Shown here: positions 7,438-16,308 of the stretch, in pieces
Layout of the letters: every line of letters starts with the position of its first letter
Numbering within the stretch: the stretch's first letter is position 1
Source of the DNA: Planctomycetota bacterium
GTDB taxonomy: Bacteria > Planctomycetota > PLA2 > JAEUHO01
Assembly (NCBI GenBank): GCA_020851795.1
Contig: JADZCA010000096.1
Coordinates: 1-50,464, forward strand
Length of the DNA: 50,464 nt
Reading direction: 5' to 3'
Program-made: the position numbers and the translations under genes
Notes under the pieces: generated by a model
The model's database searches: none
The model's input: the letters and a program-made list of their open reading frames with translations, nothing else
Told to the model about the DNA's origin: nothing

Positions 7438-7965
7438 GCTCTCCGGACTCGGTACCCGGACGATGCGGACGATGTCGGCTGGATGGTAGATGACGTGACG
7501 CGCGGGGCGCTCGGGGTCGAACAGCACCACGAAGCGCGCGCCCTCGTAGGTCCCCTCCGGGAAGCGGTCGTCGGGGAGCGAGCTCTCGTCCTCGTCGCGG
7601 ACTTGCGTCGACCCCGCCTCGCGCGAGCCGGGCCCGGTGGGGTACTCGTAGCTGGCGCGCCACGTCAGGACGGACATGGCCGACCGACGGCCGATCCTCG
7701 CCAACGCCACCGTTCCGTGCCGCAGGAACTTCCGCTTGCGCCGAGCGAGGCGCTCGACGAGCGCCAGACCGAGCAACAGGGCGACGGAGACCCCGACCCC
7801 GAGCGACGGCACGCGCCACGGATCCCCGCGCAGGATCGGCATGCCGAACACGAATCCGATGGCCGCCACGACGAAGCCGCGGATCAGGTGCAGCGTCCAC
7901 GCATTCGCCACCGGGCGCGGCGTGGGGATCCGGAGCCGATCGTCGAACCAGTCGGGAGTGCTCAT
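7420..7965 (-). CDS. Predicted inner-membrane protein, DUF3592-like soluble part
   Basis: I chose the ATG at 7965 (MSTPDWFDDRLRIPTPRP); upstream sequence in frame looks non-coding. The product is 181 residues. Two hydrophobic segments (LIRGFVVAAIGFVFGMPIL and VPSLGVGVSVALLLGLALV) are followed by a basic stop (RLARRKRKF). A soluble domain then has GTVALARIGR, a short beta strand and FVVLFDPERPARHVIYHP. This resembles DUF3592-type membrane proteins (Y-dP-xP patterns), but the match is loose. The last residues and stop are encoded within the right terminal repeat of the adjacent MITE-like element. Confidence 0.6.
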   Translation of the reverse strand: MSTPDWFDDRLRIPTPRPVANAWTLHLIRGFVVAAIGFVFGMPILRGDPWRVPSLGVGVSVALLLGLALVERLARRKRKFLRHGTVALARIGRRSAMSVLTWRASYEYPTGPGSREAGSTQVRDEDESSLPDDRFPEGTYEGARFVVLFDPERPARHVIYHPADIVRIVRVPSPESGARTS

Positions 7966-8268
7966 CCGCGGCGGCTCCTGGCGCTCGCCGTAGGGTACCG
8001 GGCACCACGTCCGGAACGTAGCGCGTCGGTACGTCGAAGAGGTCCTGCTCGACCTCGGGGCGGGGGTCGCGAGCACAGGGGTCTCCCGACCGACGACCGT
8101 CGCGGTGCCGACGCCGGCGGGTCCGACGCGTCGTCGCAGCGCGCCGCCACGTCGCCCGGTTTCACGTCATCGCGGACTTCACCGCGATCTCGCTGGCGGG
8201 CGGCGCGTGCCGATCCTCGTGAGGCCCGGCGCTCGCAAAGGACGGCGCCCGCGCGATAGGATCGGGGC

Positions 8269-8658
8269 ATGAGCGCCGACCCGACGCACGCCGCCCGGCC
8301 CCGTTCGCGCAAGGGGGCGCACTTCGCGCTGCTCTTCGGCGCCGCGTGGGGAGCGCTCGTGCTCGTGGTGCACGCGGTGCTCAGGTCGGGCGCAGGACTG
8401 CGCGGGGGCTTCCCGACCGGGCCCGCGCTGCAGGGGGCCGCGGCCGGCTTCGCGTTCGCCCTCTTCTACGAGGTCCTGCACGTCACCGGAACCGTGTCGA
8501 TGAAGGGCCACCGGGACGATCCGACGCCTGAAGAGAGGCAGTCGTTCGGGATCGCGTTGGCCATCTTCGGGCTGGGGCTCCTCGGGTGGGCGCTCTACTT
8601 CCTTTTCGCCTGGCCCGGCGTGCGGCTCGCACGGGCGACCGGGCTCTACGCGCCCTGA
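8269..8658 (+). CDS. Small integral membrane protein of unknown function
   Basis: The product is 129 residues with three predicted membrane segments: FALLFGAAWGALVLVVHAVL, GAAAGFAFALFYEVLHVTG and IALAIFGLGLLGWALYFLFA. The N-terminus is short, charged and cytoplasm-like (RPRSRKGAH). The start ATG follows AGGATCGGGGC. It stands alone on the plus strand between a minus-strand membrane protein and a 320-bp spacer. I recognise no family. Confidence 0.7.
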   Translation: MSADPTHAARPRSRKGAHFALLFGAAWGALVLVVHAVLRSGAGLRGGFPTGPALQGAAAGFAFALFYEVLHVTGTVSMKGHRDDPTPEERQSFGIALAIFGLGLLGWALYFLFAWPGVRLARATGLYAP

Positions 8659-8978
8659 CGCAGGCGGCCGCGCAGGCTCCGCGACACGCGGACCCGTCGG
8701 ACCTCGGGTCGCCCGGCCACGGCCTCGACCGGCCCGCCCCGTCGGCGTGTCCCGCCGCTCGAGCGCTCCGTCGGCAGGCCCTTCGCTCGGCCCTCCTCAG
8801 CCTGGGCTCTGGCTCGGAACCCTCCCTGCTGCGTCCGCACGGACCGGGCTGCGGCAAGGCGTCCTCGGCGAAGCGCCTCCTCCGCGGGTCAGGAACCCGC
8901 CTCCGGGGCTCTTCGCCTGCGGTGCCTAGCCTCGCCTCGGCCCGCGCGGCCTCGCGACGGGACGTTCCGAGACAGAGC
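8659..8978. other. 320-bp spacer containing hairpin repeat copy 2
   Basis: No gene seen. The region separates the convergent small membrane protein and the exported protein at 8979-10640. Its main content is the dispersed hairpin repeat (core 8813-8942, with a weaker matching extension to about 8758). Confidence 0.65.
8813..8942 (+). repeat. Dispersed hairpin repeat, copy 2
   Basis: This is the inverted counterpart of 2491-2619. The inner stem GCGGGT (8884-8889) pairs perfectly with ACCCGC (8895-8900). The outer arms 8867-8877 and 8907-8917 pair over 11 bp with one mismatch. In copy 1 the outer stem is perfect and the inner one weaker, so the two copies differ but both keep a nested hairpin. 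Confidence 0.75.
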
Positions 8979-10640
8979 CTACTTCGGCGCGGTCGCCGGG
9001 CCCGACGGCTCGACGGGCCCCGCGGCGACGAGCTTCACGGAGAGCGCGGCCGCAGGACCGCGGCCCGGCATCGCCGGCGCGGCGACGCGGGCGCGCTCGC
9101 CGACCGCGAGCCGGACGCGGAAGGGCCGCGACGCCTCGCGCGAGACCGGCAGCTGGAGCGTCATCGGCGCGCCCACGCCGAAGTCCCACCGCCGCTCGCG
9201 AATCGGCTCGTCCACCGCGACGCCCAGCACCCGGCCCTCGACGACGTACGTGCCGTCGCCCGCCGGACGCGCAGCCGCCTCGAGCGTGGTCCCGTGCGAG
9301 AGGGTGCCGATGACAGGATCGGCGATGAACGCGTCGCCGGAGACCTCGACGTCCACCCCGGCGACGTACGGCGTCTGCTCCGCCACGGAGACGGTCGCGC
9401 GCTGGCGCTCCCACGCGGTGACCTGCGGGGCCGTCAGCACGCGGCCCGTCGCGTCCTCCCACGTCCACGCGAGGGTGACCACGCGCTCCGGGGTCGCGGC
9501 CTGCACGGCGTCCGCAGCGGCCCACGCCCAGCCCCGCCCGACCGCGGCGCCGGCCTCGAGGCGCTGCGCACGCACGGCCACCGACAGCATCTTGTCGACG
9601 ACCGGCTCGGACGCGACGAGCCCGGTGGCGGGCACGAGCCACGTGAGCTCCGCGTGGGCGACGCGGAGCTCGGGGCGCTCGATCGTCGCGGCCGGAGCGC
9701 CGTCGCACAGGGACGTCGTGAACGTGGGCACGGGGTCGTTCCCGAACGCCGCGGTGACGGAGAGCGTCACCTTGGGCTGGGCGGGGTCGCCCGAAGCCGA
9801 GGCGACGACGCCGAGGCCCTCGGCCCACGTGCCGACGACGGGCGCGACGGGCCGGGCGGCCTTGGGCGCCGCCTCCGCGGGGTCGGCGTCCTGCACGTAG
9901 GCGTGGCGGACGACGCGCCACGCCGAGGCCGAGCGGTTCCACGGGACGTCGAGCTCGTACCGCGCGAGCGCCTCGCCCGTCCCCGCGTGCGCAAGCTCGG
10001 CCTCGACGCGCACGACGGGCCCGCCCGTCGTGGCGATCCGGTCGAGGGCTCGCTCGACGTCCGCCCACCGCGCGGCGGGCGCGAGCACGACGAGCGTCGC
10101 GGGGCCCGCGTCGTCGGGAGGCCGCACCAGCGCGAACGCGGGAGCGGCGCCGCGGAGCGCCTCCCCCACCGCGGCGGCGATCCGGCGCGCCCGTGCGTCG
10201 CCCTCGCCGCGGCGCCCGAAGGCGGCGGTGGGCGCCGTCGAAGGCGGCGTCGCCACGAGGTCGAAGGCCGGCGGCGTGGGCGCGTCGTCGCCCTCGGCGA
10301 GCGCCGCAGAGAGGTCGGCGACCTTGAGCACGTCGGGGGCGAGCGCCGCGAGCGTCGCGACGGGCAGCGCGAGGAACCCCGCCTCCGACGTCGCGCGGAG
10401 CGCCGCCACCGCCGCGGCCTTGGCGTCCGGTGCGGCGGCGCGGACTGCGGCGAGGGCGTCCTCCGTCGGCGGGGTGGGGGCGGCCGGGGGCGGGGCCTCG
10501 GGGCCCGCGCGGGGCGCGGGGGAGGGCGTCGGCGCGGGAGCGGCGGTCGGCGGCGCCTCGTCGGCGAAGACCACCGTGGGTCCGAGCGCGATCGCGAGGG
10601 CGGCGACGAGCGAAGTGGGCGACGGGATCGAGCGGCGCAT
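8979..10640 (-). CDS. Large exported protein of unknown function
   Basis: The product is 553 residues. The ATG at 10640 is preceded by GGAGG at a good distance; an upstream in-frame start would add a poor N-terminus. The leader (SLVAALAIALGPTVVFADEA) is a Sec signal. It is followed by an Ala/Pro-rich linker of about 45 residues and then a globular region. That region has alternating beta strands (VVRVEAELAHAGTGEALARY, VTLSVTAAFGNDPVPTF) and a second part near residues 400-520 that looks like an immunoglobulin- or beta-sandwich-type repeat. No catalytic motif or known family recognised. It lies in the same orientation as the gene at 10722. Confidence 0.7.
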   Translation of the reverse strand: MRRSIPSPTSLVAALAIALGPTVVFADEAPPTAAPAPTPSPAPRAGPEAPPPAAPTPPTEDALAAVRAAAPDAKAAAVAALRATSEAGFLALPVATLAALAPDVLKVADLSAALAEGDDAPTPPAFDLVATPPSTAPTAAFGRRGEGDARARRIAAAVGEALRGAAPAFALVRPPDDAGPATLVVLAPAARWADVERALDRIATTGGPVVRVEAELAHAGTGEALARYELDVPWNRSASAWRVVRHAYVQDADPAEAAPKAARPVAPVVGTWAEGLGVVASASGDPAQPKVTLSVTAAFGNDPVPTFTTSLCDGAPAATIERPELRVAHAELTWLVPATGLVASEPVVDKMLSVAVRAQRLEAGAAVGRGWAWAAADAVQAATPERVVTLAWTWEDATGRVLTAPQVTAWERQRATVSVAEQTPYVAGVDVEVSGDAFIADPVIGTLSHGTTLEAAARPAGDGTYVVEGRVLGVAVDEPIRERRWDFGVGAPMTLQLPVSREASRPFRVRLAVGERARVAAPAMPGRGPAAALSVKLVAAGPVEPSGPATAPK

Positions 10641-10721
10641 GGGTCCTCCGAGACGGAGCATGGACGCCCGAGGTCACTTCACGGTCACCTCGTCGTCACG
10701 CCCGCATCACGCGGTACGGCG

Positions 10722-12407
10722 CTAGCGTCCGAGCACCGCGAGCACGTCGGCGACGAAGGGGTGAGTCTGCCGCATCGGCTCGAGAACTCGGTGGATCAGC
10801 TCCTCCCAGAGCGCGCGCCGCATCGACCCGGCGAGCTGCTCGGCAACGGGTTCCGGCGCCGAGGCGGACGCCGCGACCACCTCGCGAGCGAGCTCGGGCA
10901 GACGCTCGTCGTCCGGCGCGTGGGCCGCGCGCACCAGGAAGAGGATCAGCAGCGCGATCGGTCGGTCGCGGTCGGATGCGCCGGCATCGGGCATGTCGCC
11001 GACAGGGACGGTGGAGCCGAGCCACGCGAAGAAGCGCTCCGCAGAGGCGCCCGTCTCCCGACCGAGCGCGAGACAGCTGTCCGTGAGGATGACGCCGTCC
11101 ACGACGAGGCCCGCGCCGTCCGGCACGAGGCAGAGCAACGTGCAGCAGAGCGCGCGCGCCACGTGGTCCACCTCCTCGCCCTGCGACCAGCGCGTGAGCG
11201 CCACGACCTCCCCGGGCACCCACGCGAGCCGGCGCGGCACGAGGCCGGTGTCGCAGAGGTCGCGCAGCGCGAGGAGGTGCTGCTCGGCGTCGTTGCCGTG
11301 GTCCGCCCCGGCGATCCTCCGCAACGACTCGACCGTGGCGCACGCGCGGAGACCGTCGAACAGGTCGGAGGCCGACGCGTCCCAGCCCGAGAGGCGCGTC
11401 GCCGCGGGCCGGCGGAGGTGCTCAGGACGCACCCCTCGAGGCCCGACGCGGGCGGCGGACGCCTCGTCGCGCAGCCAGAGCCGGTAGCCGCTCGACACGC
11501 GACCGCGCGCCTCGTCGTCGGTCGCGAGCACCTCGGCCCGGGCGAGGGCGTCACGGACGACGTCGTCGCCCGCGGCGGAGTCGAACGCGGTCTCCGCGAT
11601 CCGCAGCCAGTCGTCCGACGTCGTCGCGTGGGCTCGGGCCCGCGCGAGCGCTCGGAGCGTGTCCTGCGGTCGTCGGTGGCACGCCCACGCCTTGGCGACG
11701 TGCAGGGTGTCGTCGAGCGAACGCGCCTCGTGCTGCGCGCGATCGAGCACGCGGCGCACCGACTCGACGTCGCCGAGGCGGCTCCACGCGTTCGCGAGCG
11801 TCCACGGCCGCGCGCTCCCGTTCGCAGCCGTCGCCTCGGCCTCGTGCAGGAGCGCGAGGCCTCTCTCGCGCCCGACGGACCTCCCCCAGGCCTCCGCGAC
11901 GGCGCACAGGTCGTCGGCGTTCCCGGCCCGTCGAGCCCCCTCGATCCCCGCCTCGAGGCAACGTCGCCGACCTGCTTCGTCCGCGAGCGTCTCGGCGTAC
12001 CCGGCCGCGAGGATCACCCACTCGTATCCTCGCGTCGGCGACGACGCGAGCCACGCGGGCTGGCCCGCGTCGCCTTCGTCGCCCTTCCGCTCGAGGAGCG
12101 ACTTGAGGCCACGGTCGAGCGCCGCGCGCGCCCCGTGGCCGTCGTCCAACCGCGTCGCGAACGCCGCCGCGACGTCGCGGAAGCCCCAGACGTCGTGTTC
12201 GGCGGTCGCCGCCGCGAGCGTCCGGCTCGCGGCCGCGGCGATGCGCTCTCGCGAGGCCAGGCAGCTCGCGGTCACGGCCCGCAGAATCGCTCGCCAGTCG
12301 TGACACGAGTCGGCCAAGGCCACGGCCTGCTCGAACGCCCGGTCCGCCTCGCGCGCGCCGGTCGCGAGGCTCGCGGACTTCAGCCAGTCGTGAACCGTTC
12401 TCGCCAC
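10722..12407 (-). CDS. Cytoplasmic helical-repeat protein of unknown function
   Basis: The product is 561 residues from a GTG start at 12407 (MARTVHDWLKSASLATGARE) with no signal peptide. The first 330 residues are degenerate TPR-like helical repeats of about 35-40 residues, each with an aromatic W near the start of a helix and A-rich helix pairs (DWRAILRAV, YEWVILAAGYAET, DDWLRIAETAFD). The C-terminal 230 residues look globular (CCTLLCLVPDGAGLVVDG) and end in HPFVADVLAVLGR. Function unknown; a scaffold or binding role would fit the repeats. It is followed by the exported protein at 8979-10640 after an 81-bp gap. Confidence 0.7.
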   Translation of the reverse strand: MARTVHDWLKSASLATGAREADRAFEQAVALADSCHDWRAILRAVTASCLASRERIAAAASRTLAAATAEHDVWGFRDVAAAFATRLDDGHGARAALDRGLKSLLERKGDEGDAGQPAWLASSPTRGYEWVILAAGYAETLADEAGRRRCLEAGIEGARRAGNADDLCAVAEAWGRSVGRERGLALLHEAEATAANGSARPWTLANAWSRLGDVESVRRVLDRAQHEARSLDDTLHVAKAWACHRRPQDTLRALARARAHATTSDDWLRIAETAFDSAAGDDVVRDALARAEVLATDDEARGRVSSGYRLWLRDEASAARVGPRGVRPEHLRRPAATRLSGWDASASDLFDGLRACATVESLRRIAGADHGNDAEQHLLALRDLCDTGLVPRRLAWVPGEVVALTRWSQGEEVDHVARALCCTLLCLVPDGAGLVVDGVILTDSCLALGRETGASAERFFAWLGSTVPVGDMPDAGASDRDRPIALLILFLVRAAHAPDDERLPELAREVVAASASAPEPVAEQLAGSMRRALWEELIHRVLEPMRQTHPFVADVLAVLGR

Positions 12408-12653
12408 GAGCCAAGGGTACTCGGGCCGAACCCGAGGGCGGACGCAGTCGGGGCGGCTGCGGGGGTGAACGTCGACGGCGGAAGCAGGCCCGACCGAGAT
12501 CGCGTCGCCCCACGGCCGGACGCCGGTCGGGCGCTGCGCGAATCGACGCCGCTCGGAGTCGGATCGGGAGCGCGGCCTCTACGTGAAGCGCCACCGGGAT
12601 GGCATCCTGCTCGGCGACCCTCGCGCACGGGGGACTCCTTGGAGGTCGAGGCC

Positions 12654-13052
12654 ATGGCGTACGTCGACGGCTACCTGCTCCCGGTCCCGAAGCGCAATGT
12701 CGCGGCCTACGCGCGGATGGCGCGGGTCGGCGCGAAGGTCTGGATGGACCACGGCGCGCTCGACTACAAGGAGTGCGTGCTGCAGGACGCCTCGACGTTC
12801 TGCGGGATGCCGTTCTCGAAGCAACTGAAGCTCAAGAAGGGCGAGACCGCGGTGCTCGCCTTCGTCGTGTTCCGCTCGAAGAAGGAGCGCGACCGCGTCA
12901 ACGCGGCGGTGATGAAGGATCCGCGCATCGCCGCCAGCATGGGCCCCGGCCACAAGATGCCGTTCGACGCGAACCGGATGGTCTACAGCGGCTTCGACGT
13001 GCTCGTCGACGGCGCGCCGTCCGCGAAGCGCGGGCGCGCGAAGAAGGGGTAG
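12654..13052 (+). CDS. DUF1428 family protein (YbaA-like)
   Basis: The product is 132 residues. The start MAYVDGYLLPVPKRNVAAYA and the end MPFDANRMVYSGFDVLVDG are the hallmark ends of the DUF1428/YbaA family, a dimeric alpha-beta barrel-type fold with no settled function. GGAGG lies 8 bases upstream of the ATG at 12654, which fixes the start. The C-terminal KRGRAKKG is a short basic extension. Confidence 0.9.
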   Translation: MAYVDGYLLPVPKRNVAAYARMARVGAKVWMDHGALDYKECVLQDASTFCGMPFSKQLKLKKGETAVLAFVVFRSKKERDRVNAAVMKDPRIAASMGPGHKMPFDANRMVYSGFDVLVDGAPSAKRGRAKKG

Positions 13053-13184
13053 CGCCGCCGAGGCGGGCACGGCCTCGTGTTCGCGGGTGGAGCGCGCGCG
13101 AACGCGCCGCGTGCGGCCGCCCGAGACGCCGCGCGCCGGTCTCGCGATGGCGCCCGAGCGGGAGCGCGCTGGCCCCTGCCGCAG

Positions 13185-14405
13185 TCAGTAGAACCCCTCG
13201 CGTCGGCGGTAGCGGGCGTCGCGCGCGGCGTCGTAGGCCGCCGCGTCGAAGCCGCAGCCGATGCGCTCGGCGTGGATCGCACCCGAGGTCGGGAACTCGG
13301 AGGCCGCGCGGTGGCGGGCTGGGTCCCAGAGGTGGGAGCGGTAGAGCGCCTTGCCGCACTGCATGAAGGCCTCCTCGACGTCGACGAGGATCCCCAGCCG
13401 CGGGACGCGGCCCTCGACGGCGCAGCCCTCGAGCAGCGCAGGGTCGTCCGTGATCGTCGCGCGCCCGTTCACGCGGAACGTGTCCACCACGCCGGGGACG
13501 AGGAAGAGGAGGCCGACGCGCGGGTTGGCCACCACGTTGCGCAGCGAGTCGGCGAGGCGGTTGCCCGGGCGGTCGGGCAGCAGCAGCGTCCGCTCGTCGA
13601 GCACGCGGACGAAGCCGGGCGGGTCGCCGCGCGGGCTCGCGTCGCAGCGACCGCGCGGGTCGCTCGTCGCGAGGAGGACGAACGGGGAGCGCTCGACGTA
13701 GAGCCGCGTCAGCGGCGTGATGCGCGTGTCCACCTTGCCACGAACGACGTCGTTGGGCTCGCCCAGCATCCGGCGCAGCACGGTCTCGTCGCGAAGCACG
13801 CGCGCGGTGAGCCGGTGCGCGCCCGCCCCGGGTCCCGCGGCGGGGAGCGACGGCCCCGTCGCGTCCACCTCGAGCACGGTACGGATGCCCCGCGCGACGT
13901 CGGCCCCGGCCAGCCGCTCGGCGAGCGCGAGCGCGAGGTCGATGCCGGCGGTCACGCCCGCCGACGTCGCGATGCGGCCGTCGAGGACGTAGCGCTCGCG
14001 GACCACGGTCGCGCCGTGGCGGGCGAGGTCCTCGAGGGCGCGCGCGTGCGTCGTCGCGCGCACGCCTCGCAGGAGCCCCGCGGCCCCGAGGACGAGCGCC
14101 CCCGAGCAGACCGACGCCGTCCAGCGCGTCGTGGCGTGCACGGCGCGCAGCCAGGCGAGGATCGTCTCGTCGGCCGCCACGGCGTCGACGCAAGGCCCGC
14201 CGGGCACGACGACGACGTCGGGCCGGACGACGTCGGCGAGCGCCTCGGTCGCGCGCAGCCCGAGCATCCCGTTCGCGGTGCCGACCGTGCCCGCGGTGCG
14301 TGCCACGAAGCGCACGCGCGCCCCCGGGATCCGGCTCAGGACCTCGTACGGCCCGACGGCGTCCAGCGCCGTCACACCGTCGAAGAGGAGGAACGCGAAG
14401 TCCAT
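13185..14405 (-). CDS. Fusion: DJ-1/PfpI-like domain + MSMEG_1061-type FMN PPOX domain
   Basis: The product is 406 residues. Residues 1-190 are a DJ-1/PfpI domain of the AraC-type amidotransferase-like or isonitrile-hydratase-like kind: FLLFDGVTALDAVGPYE, VVVVPGG, and the nucleophile elbow TASVCSGALVLG with Cys100. Residues of about 200-400 match FMN-dependent PPOX-type flavoproteins: SPFVLLATSDPRGRCDASPR, GDPPGFVRVLDERTLLLPDR, PGNRLADSLRNVV and the EEAFMQCGKALYRSHLWDP ending. The two domains are in one uninterrupted frame. A two-step or redox-coupled role on a small molecule is possible, but no substrate can be named. Confidence 0.85.
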   Translation of the reverse strand: MDFAFLLFDGVTALDAVGPYEVLSRIPGARVRFVARTAGTVGTANGMLGLRATEALADVVRPDVVVVPGGPCVDAVAADETILAWLRAVHATTRWTASVCSGALVLGAAGLLRGVRATTHARALEDLARHGATVVRERYVLDGRIATSAGVTAGIDLALALAERLAGADVARGIRTVLEVDATGPSLPAAGPGAGAHRLTARVLRDETVLRRMLGEPNDVVRGKVDTRITPLTRLYVERSPFVLLATSDPRGRCDASPRGDPPGFVRVLDERTLLLPDRPGNRLADSLRNVVANPRVGLLFLVPGVVDTFRVNGRATITDDPALLEGCAVEGRVPRLGILVDVEEAFMQCGKALYRSHLWDPARHRAASEFPTSGAIHAERIGCGFDAAAYDAARDARYRRREGFY

Positions 14406-14501
14406 GGGCGCTCCGGTGGGATGCCGAGGCAGGAAGGTAGCGTGCGGCGACGGTCGAGGCGCTCGACGACGAGCGCGTCGCGCGCGCCCCCCGCGCGCGA
14501 G

Positions 14502-15233
14502 TCAGCGCGACCGGAGGTCACGTCGGCGGCGGCGGAGCGCATCCACGTCTCGGGCGGTCTCCCGAGGGAGCGAGCGGAGGAGCGCGCGGAGCTCCTCCCG
14601 GGCGCGGCGCACGTCGTAGCCAGTCCCCCGCGGATGGCTCGCCTGCAGGCGGTAGTCGCGCACGACGGCGCGACCGAGCCGGAGCGCCGTCGCCGCGACG
14701 AGGTAGTCGATCCCCCACCCGAGCCGGTTCCGTGCGGGGTCGACCTGCGGGGTCGCCCGGACGACGTCGGCGTGGATGACCCAGCAGGTGCAGTCCGTGT
14801 TCGGGACCGCGCAGAGGCCGGGGGCGAGCTCGACGAGGCGCGAGCGGTCGTACGTGTGCGCCGTGTAGTCGACGTCCGGGGCATAGACGCCGGCCCCGCG
14901 CGCGATCGCGTCTTCGGCGCCCCGCAGGAGCGCCGGGACGTCGTCGATCCACGCGTCGGCCTGGACGTGGAGGAGCGCGTCGCCCTCGAAACGACGGACA
15001 GCCTCGTCCCACTGTCGGGTGAAGTACGCGTCCGCGCCGACGTGGACCCAGTGCGGGAACTCGCCGCGTCGCGTGTCGTCGGAGTTGACGACGACGACGG
15101 GGCAGTGCGGCGCGAGGTGAACCTCGAGCGCCCGCGCCCGCTGCTTCTCGCCGGGCCAGTTGAAGACGAACGCCTGGAACCGCAGGGAGCGACCCGAGTC
15201 GGCAGACGCCGCCGCTCCGTGCGCTGCGGTCAC
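14502..15233 (-). CDS. GT-A-type glycosyltransferase-like protein
   Basis: The product is 243 residues. It starts at a GTG that overlaps the TGA of the upstream epimerase gene (GTGA), indicating translational coupling. The pattern FQAFVFNWPGEKQRARALE, VVVVNSDDT, DALLHVQADAWIDDVPALLR and GAGVYAPDVDYT is that of a GT-A fold with a D-containing nucleotide-sugar site. RLGWGIDYLVAATAL resembles an acceptor-side segment. It probably acts with the epimerase in making a surface glycan. The donor and acceptor are unknown. Confidence 0.65.
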   Translation of the reverse strand: MTAAHGAAASADSGRSLRFQAFVFNWPGEKQRARALEVHLAPHCPVVVVNSDDTRRGEFPHWVHVGADAYFTRQWDEAVRRFEGDALLHVQADAWIDDVPALLRGAEDAIARGAGVYAPDVDYTAHTYDRSRLVELAPGLCAVPNTDCTCWVIHADVVRATPQVDPARNRLGWGIDYLVAATALRLGRAVVRDYRLQASHPRGTGYDVRRAREELRALLRSLPRETARDVDALRRRRRDLRSR

Positions 15234-16223
15234 GACGACCCGCCCGCGGCCGTTCGCCGGTCCCGCTCGCGGACCTGTCCCTCGACCCAGCGGTACGTCT
15301 CGGCGAGCCCGTCCTCGAGCGAGATCGAGGGCTCCCAGCCGAGGACCTGCCGCAGCCGCGTGTTGTCGCTGTTGCGGCCCCGCACGCCGACGGGCTTCGA
15401 CAGGTCGTGGCGGAGGCGGACCCGGCGCCCCGCGATCCGGGCGACGAGGCCCACGAGCTCGTCCACGGACACGAGCCGGTCGGTGCCGAGGTTGAGCGGA
15501 TGGGGCCAGTCCGAGCGGAGGAGCCGCACGAGCCCCTCGACGCAGTCGGCGACGTGGCAGAACGAGCGGGTCTGGCGACCGTCGCCCCAGACCTCGATCT
15601 CGTCGCCGTCCCGCGCGGTGGCGATCTTGCGGGCGACGGCCGCGGGTGCCTTCTCGCGGCCGCCGTCCCAGGCGCCGAGCGGGCCGTAGACGTTGTGGAA
15701 CCGCGCGACCCGCGTGTCGAGGCCGAAGTCCTCGCGGTAGTGACGGCACAGCCGCTCGGTGGCGAGCTTCGACCACCCGTAGCCGTCCTCGGCGTCGGCG
15801 GGGTAGGCGTCCTCCTCCCGCAGCGGCGTCACGTCCGTCGCACCCTGGCGCCCTGCGGGGTAGACGCACGCGGACGACGAGAAGAGGAACCGACGCACCC
15901 CGTGGACCCGGGCCGCCTCGAGCGAGTGGAGGTCGATCAGCGTGTTGTCGCGGACGATCTCGGCCTTGTGCGTCTCGATCCAGCCGATCCCCCCCATGTT
16001 CGCGGCGAGCGCGAACACGTGGTGGGCGCCCCGCAGCGCGGCGAGCGCGTCCTCTGGCCGCCGCAGGTCGCGCAGCTCGAACTCGTGCGCGGCCGTGGGC
16101 TCGAACTCGGGAGCCTTGCGGTCCACGCCGCGGACCCGCCAGCCGTCGGCGACGAGACGCCGCACGAGGTGGTGGCCGATGAACCCGCCCGCTCCGGTGA
16201 CGACGACGAGCTCTCCGGCCATG
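15230..16223 (-). CDS. NAD-dependent epimerase, GDP-mannose 3,5-epimerase-like
   Basis: The product is 330 residues from ATG 16223; a GTG eight bases earlier is possible. It is an extended SDR with the NAD motif VTGAGGFIG (residues 8-16). Many stretches match GDP-mannose 3,5-epimerase: ANMGGIGWIETHKAEIVRDN, RFLFSSSACVYP, YGWSKLATERLCRHYREDFG, RFHNVYGPLGAWDGGREKAP, VWGDGRQTRSF and VRGRNSDNT. Catalytic candidates are Cys119, Tyr148/Lys152 and Lys191, all retained. That supports true 3,5-epimerisation rather than plain 4-epimerase activity. It is translationally coupled to the downstream glycosyltransferase. Confidence 0.85.
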
Positions 16224-16308
16224 GGCCCCACCGTATCGCACGGGACCGAGGCGGCCGACGGGAGACCACGGTGCGCCGCCGTGCGGCGCAGGGCGGTACC
16301 CTCTCGGG

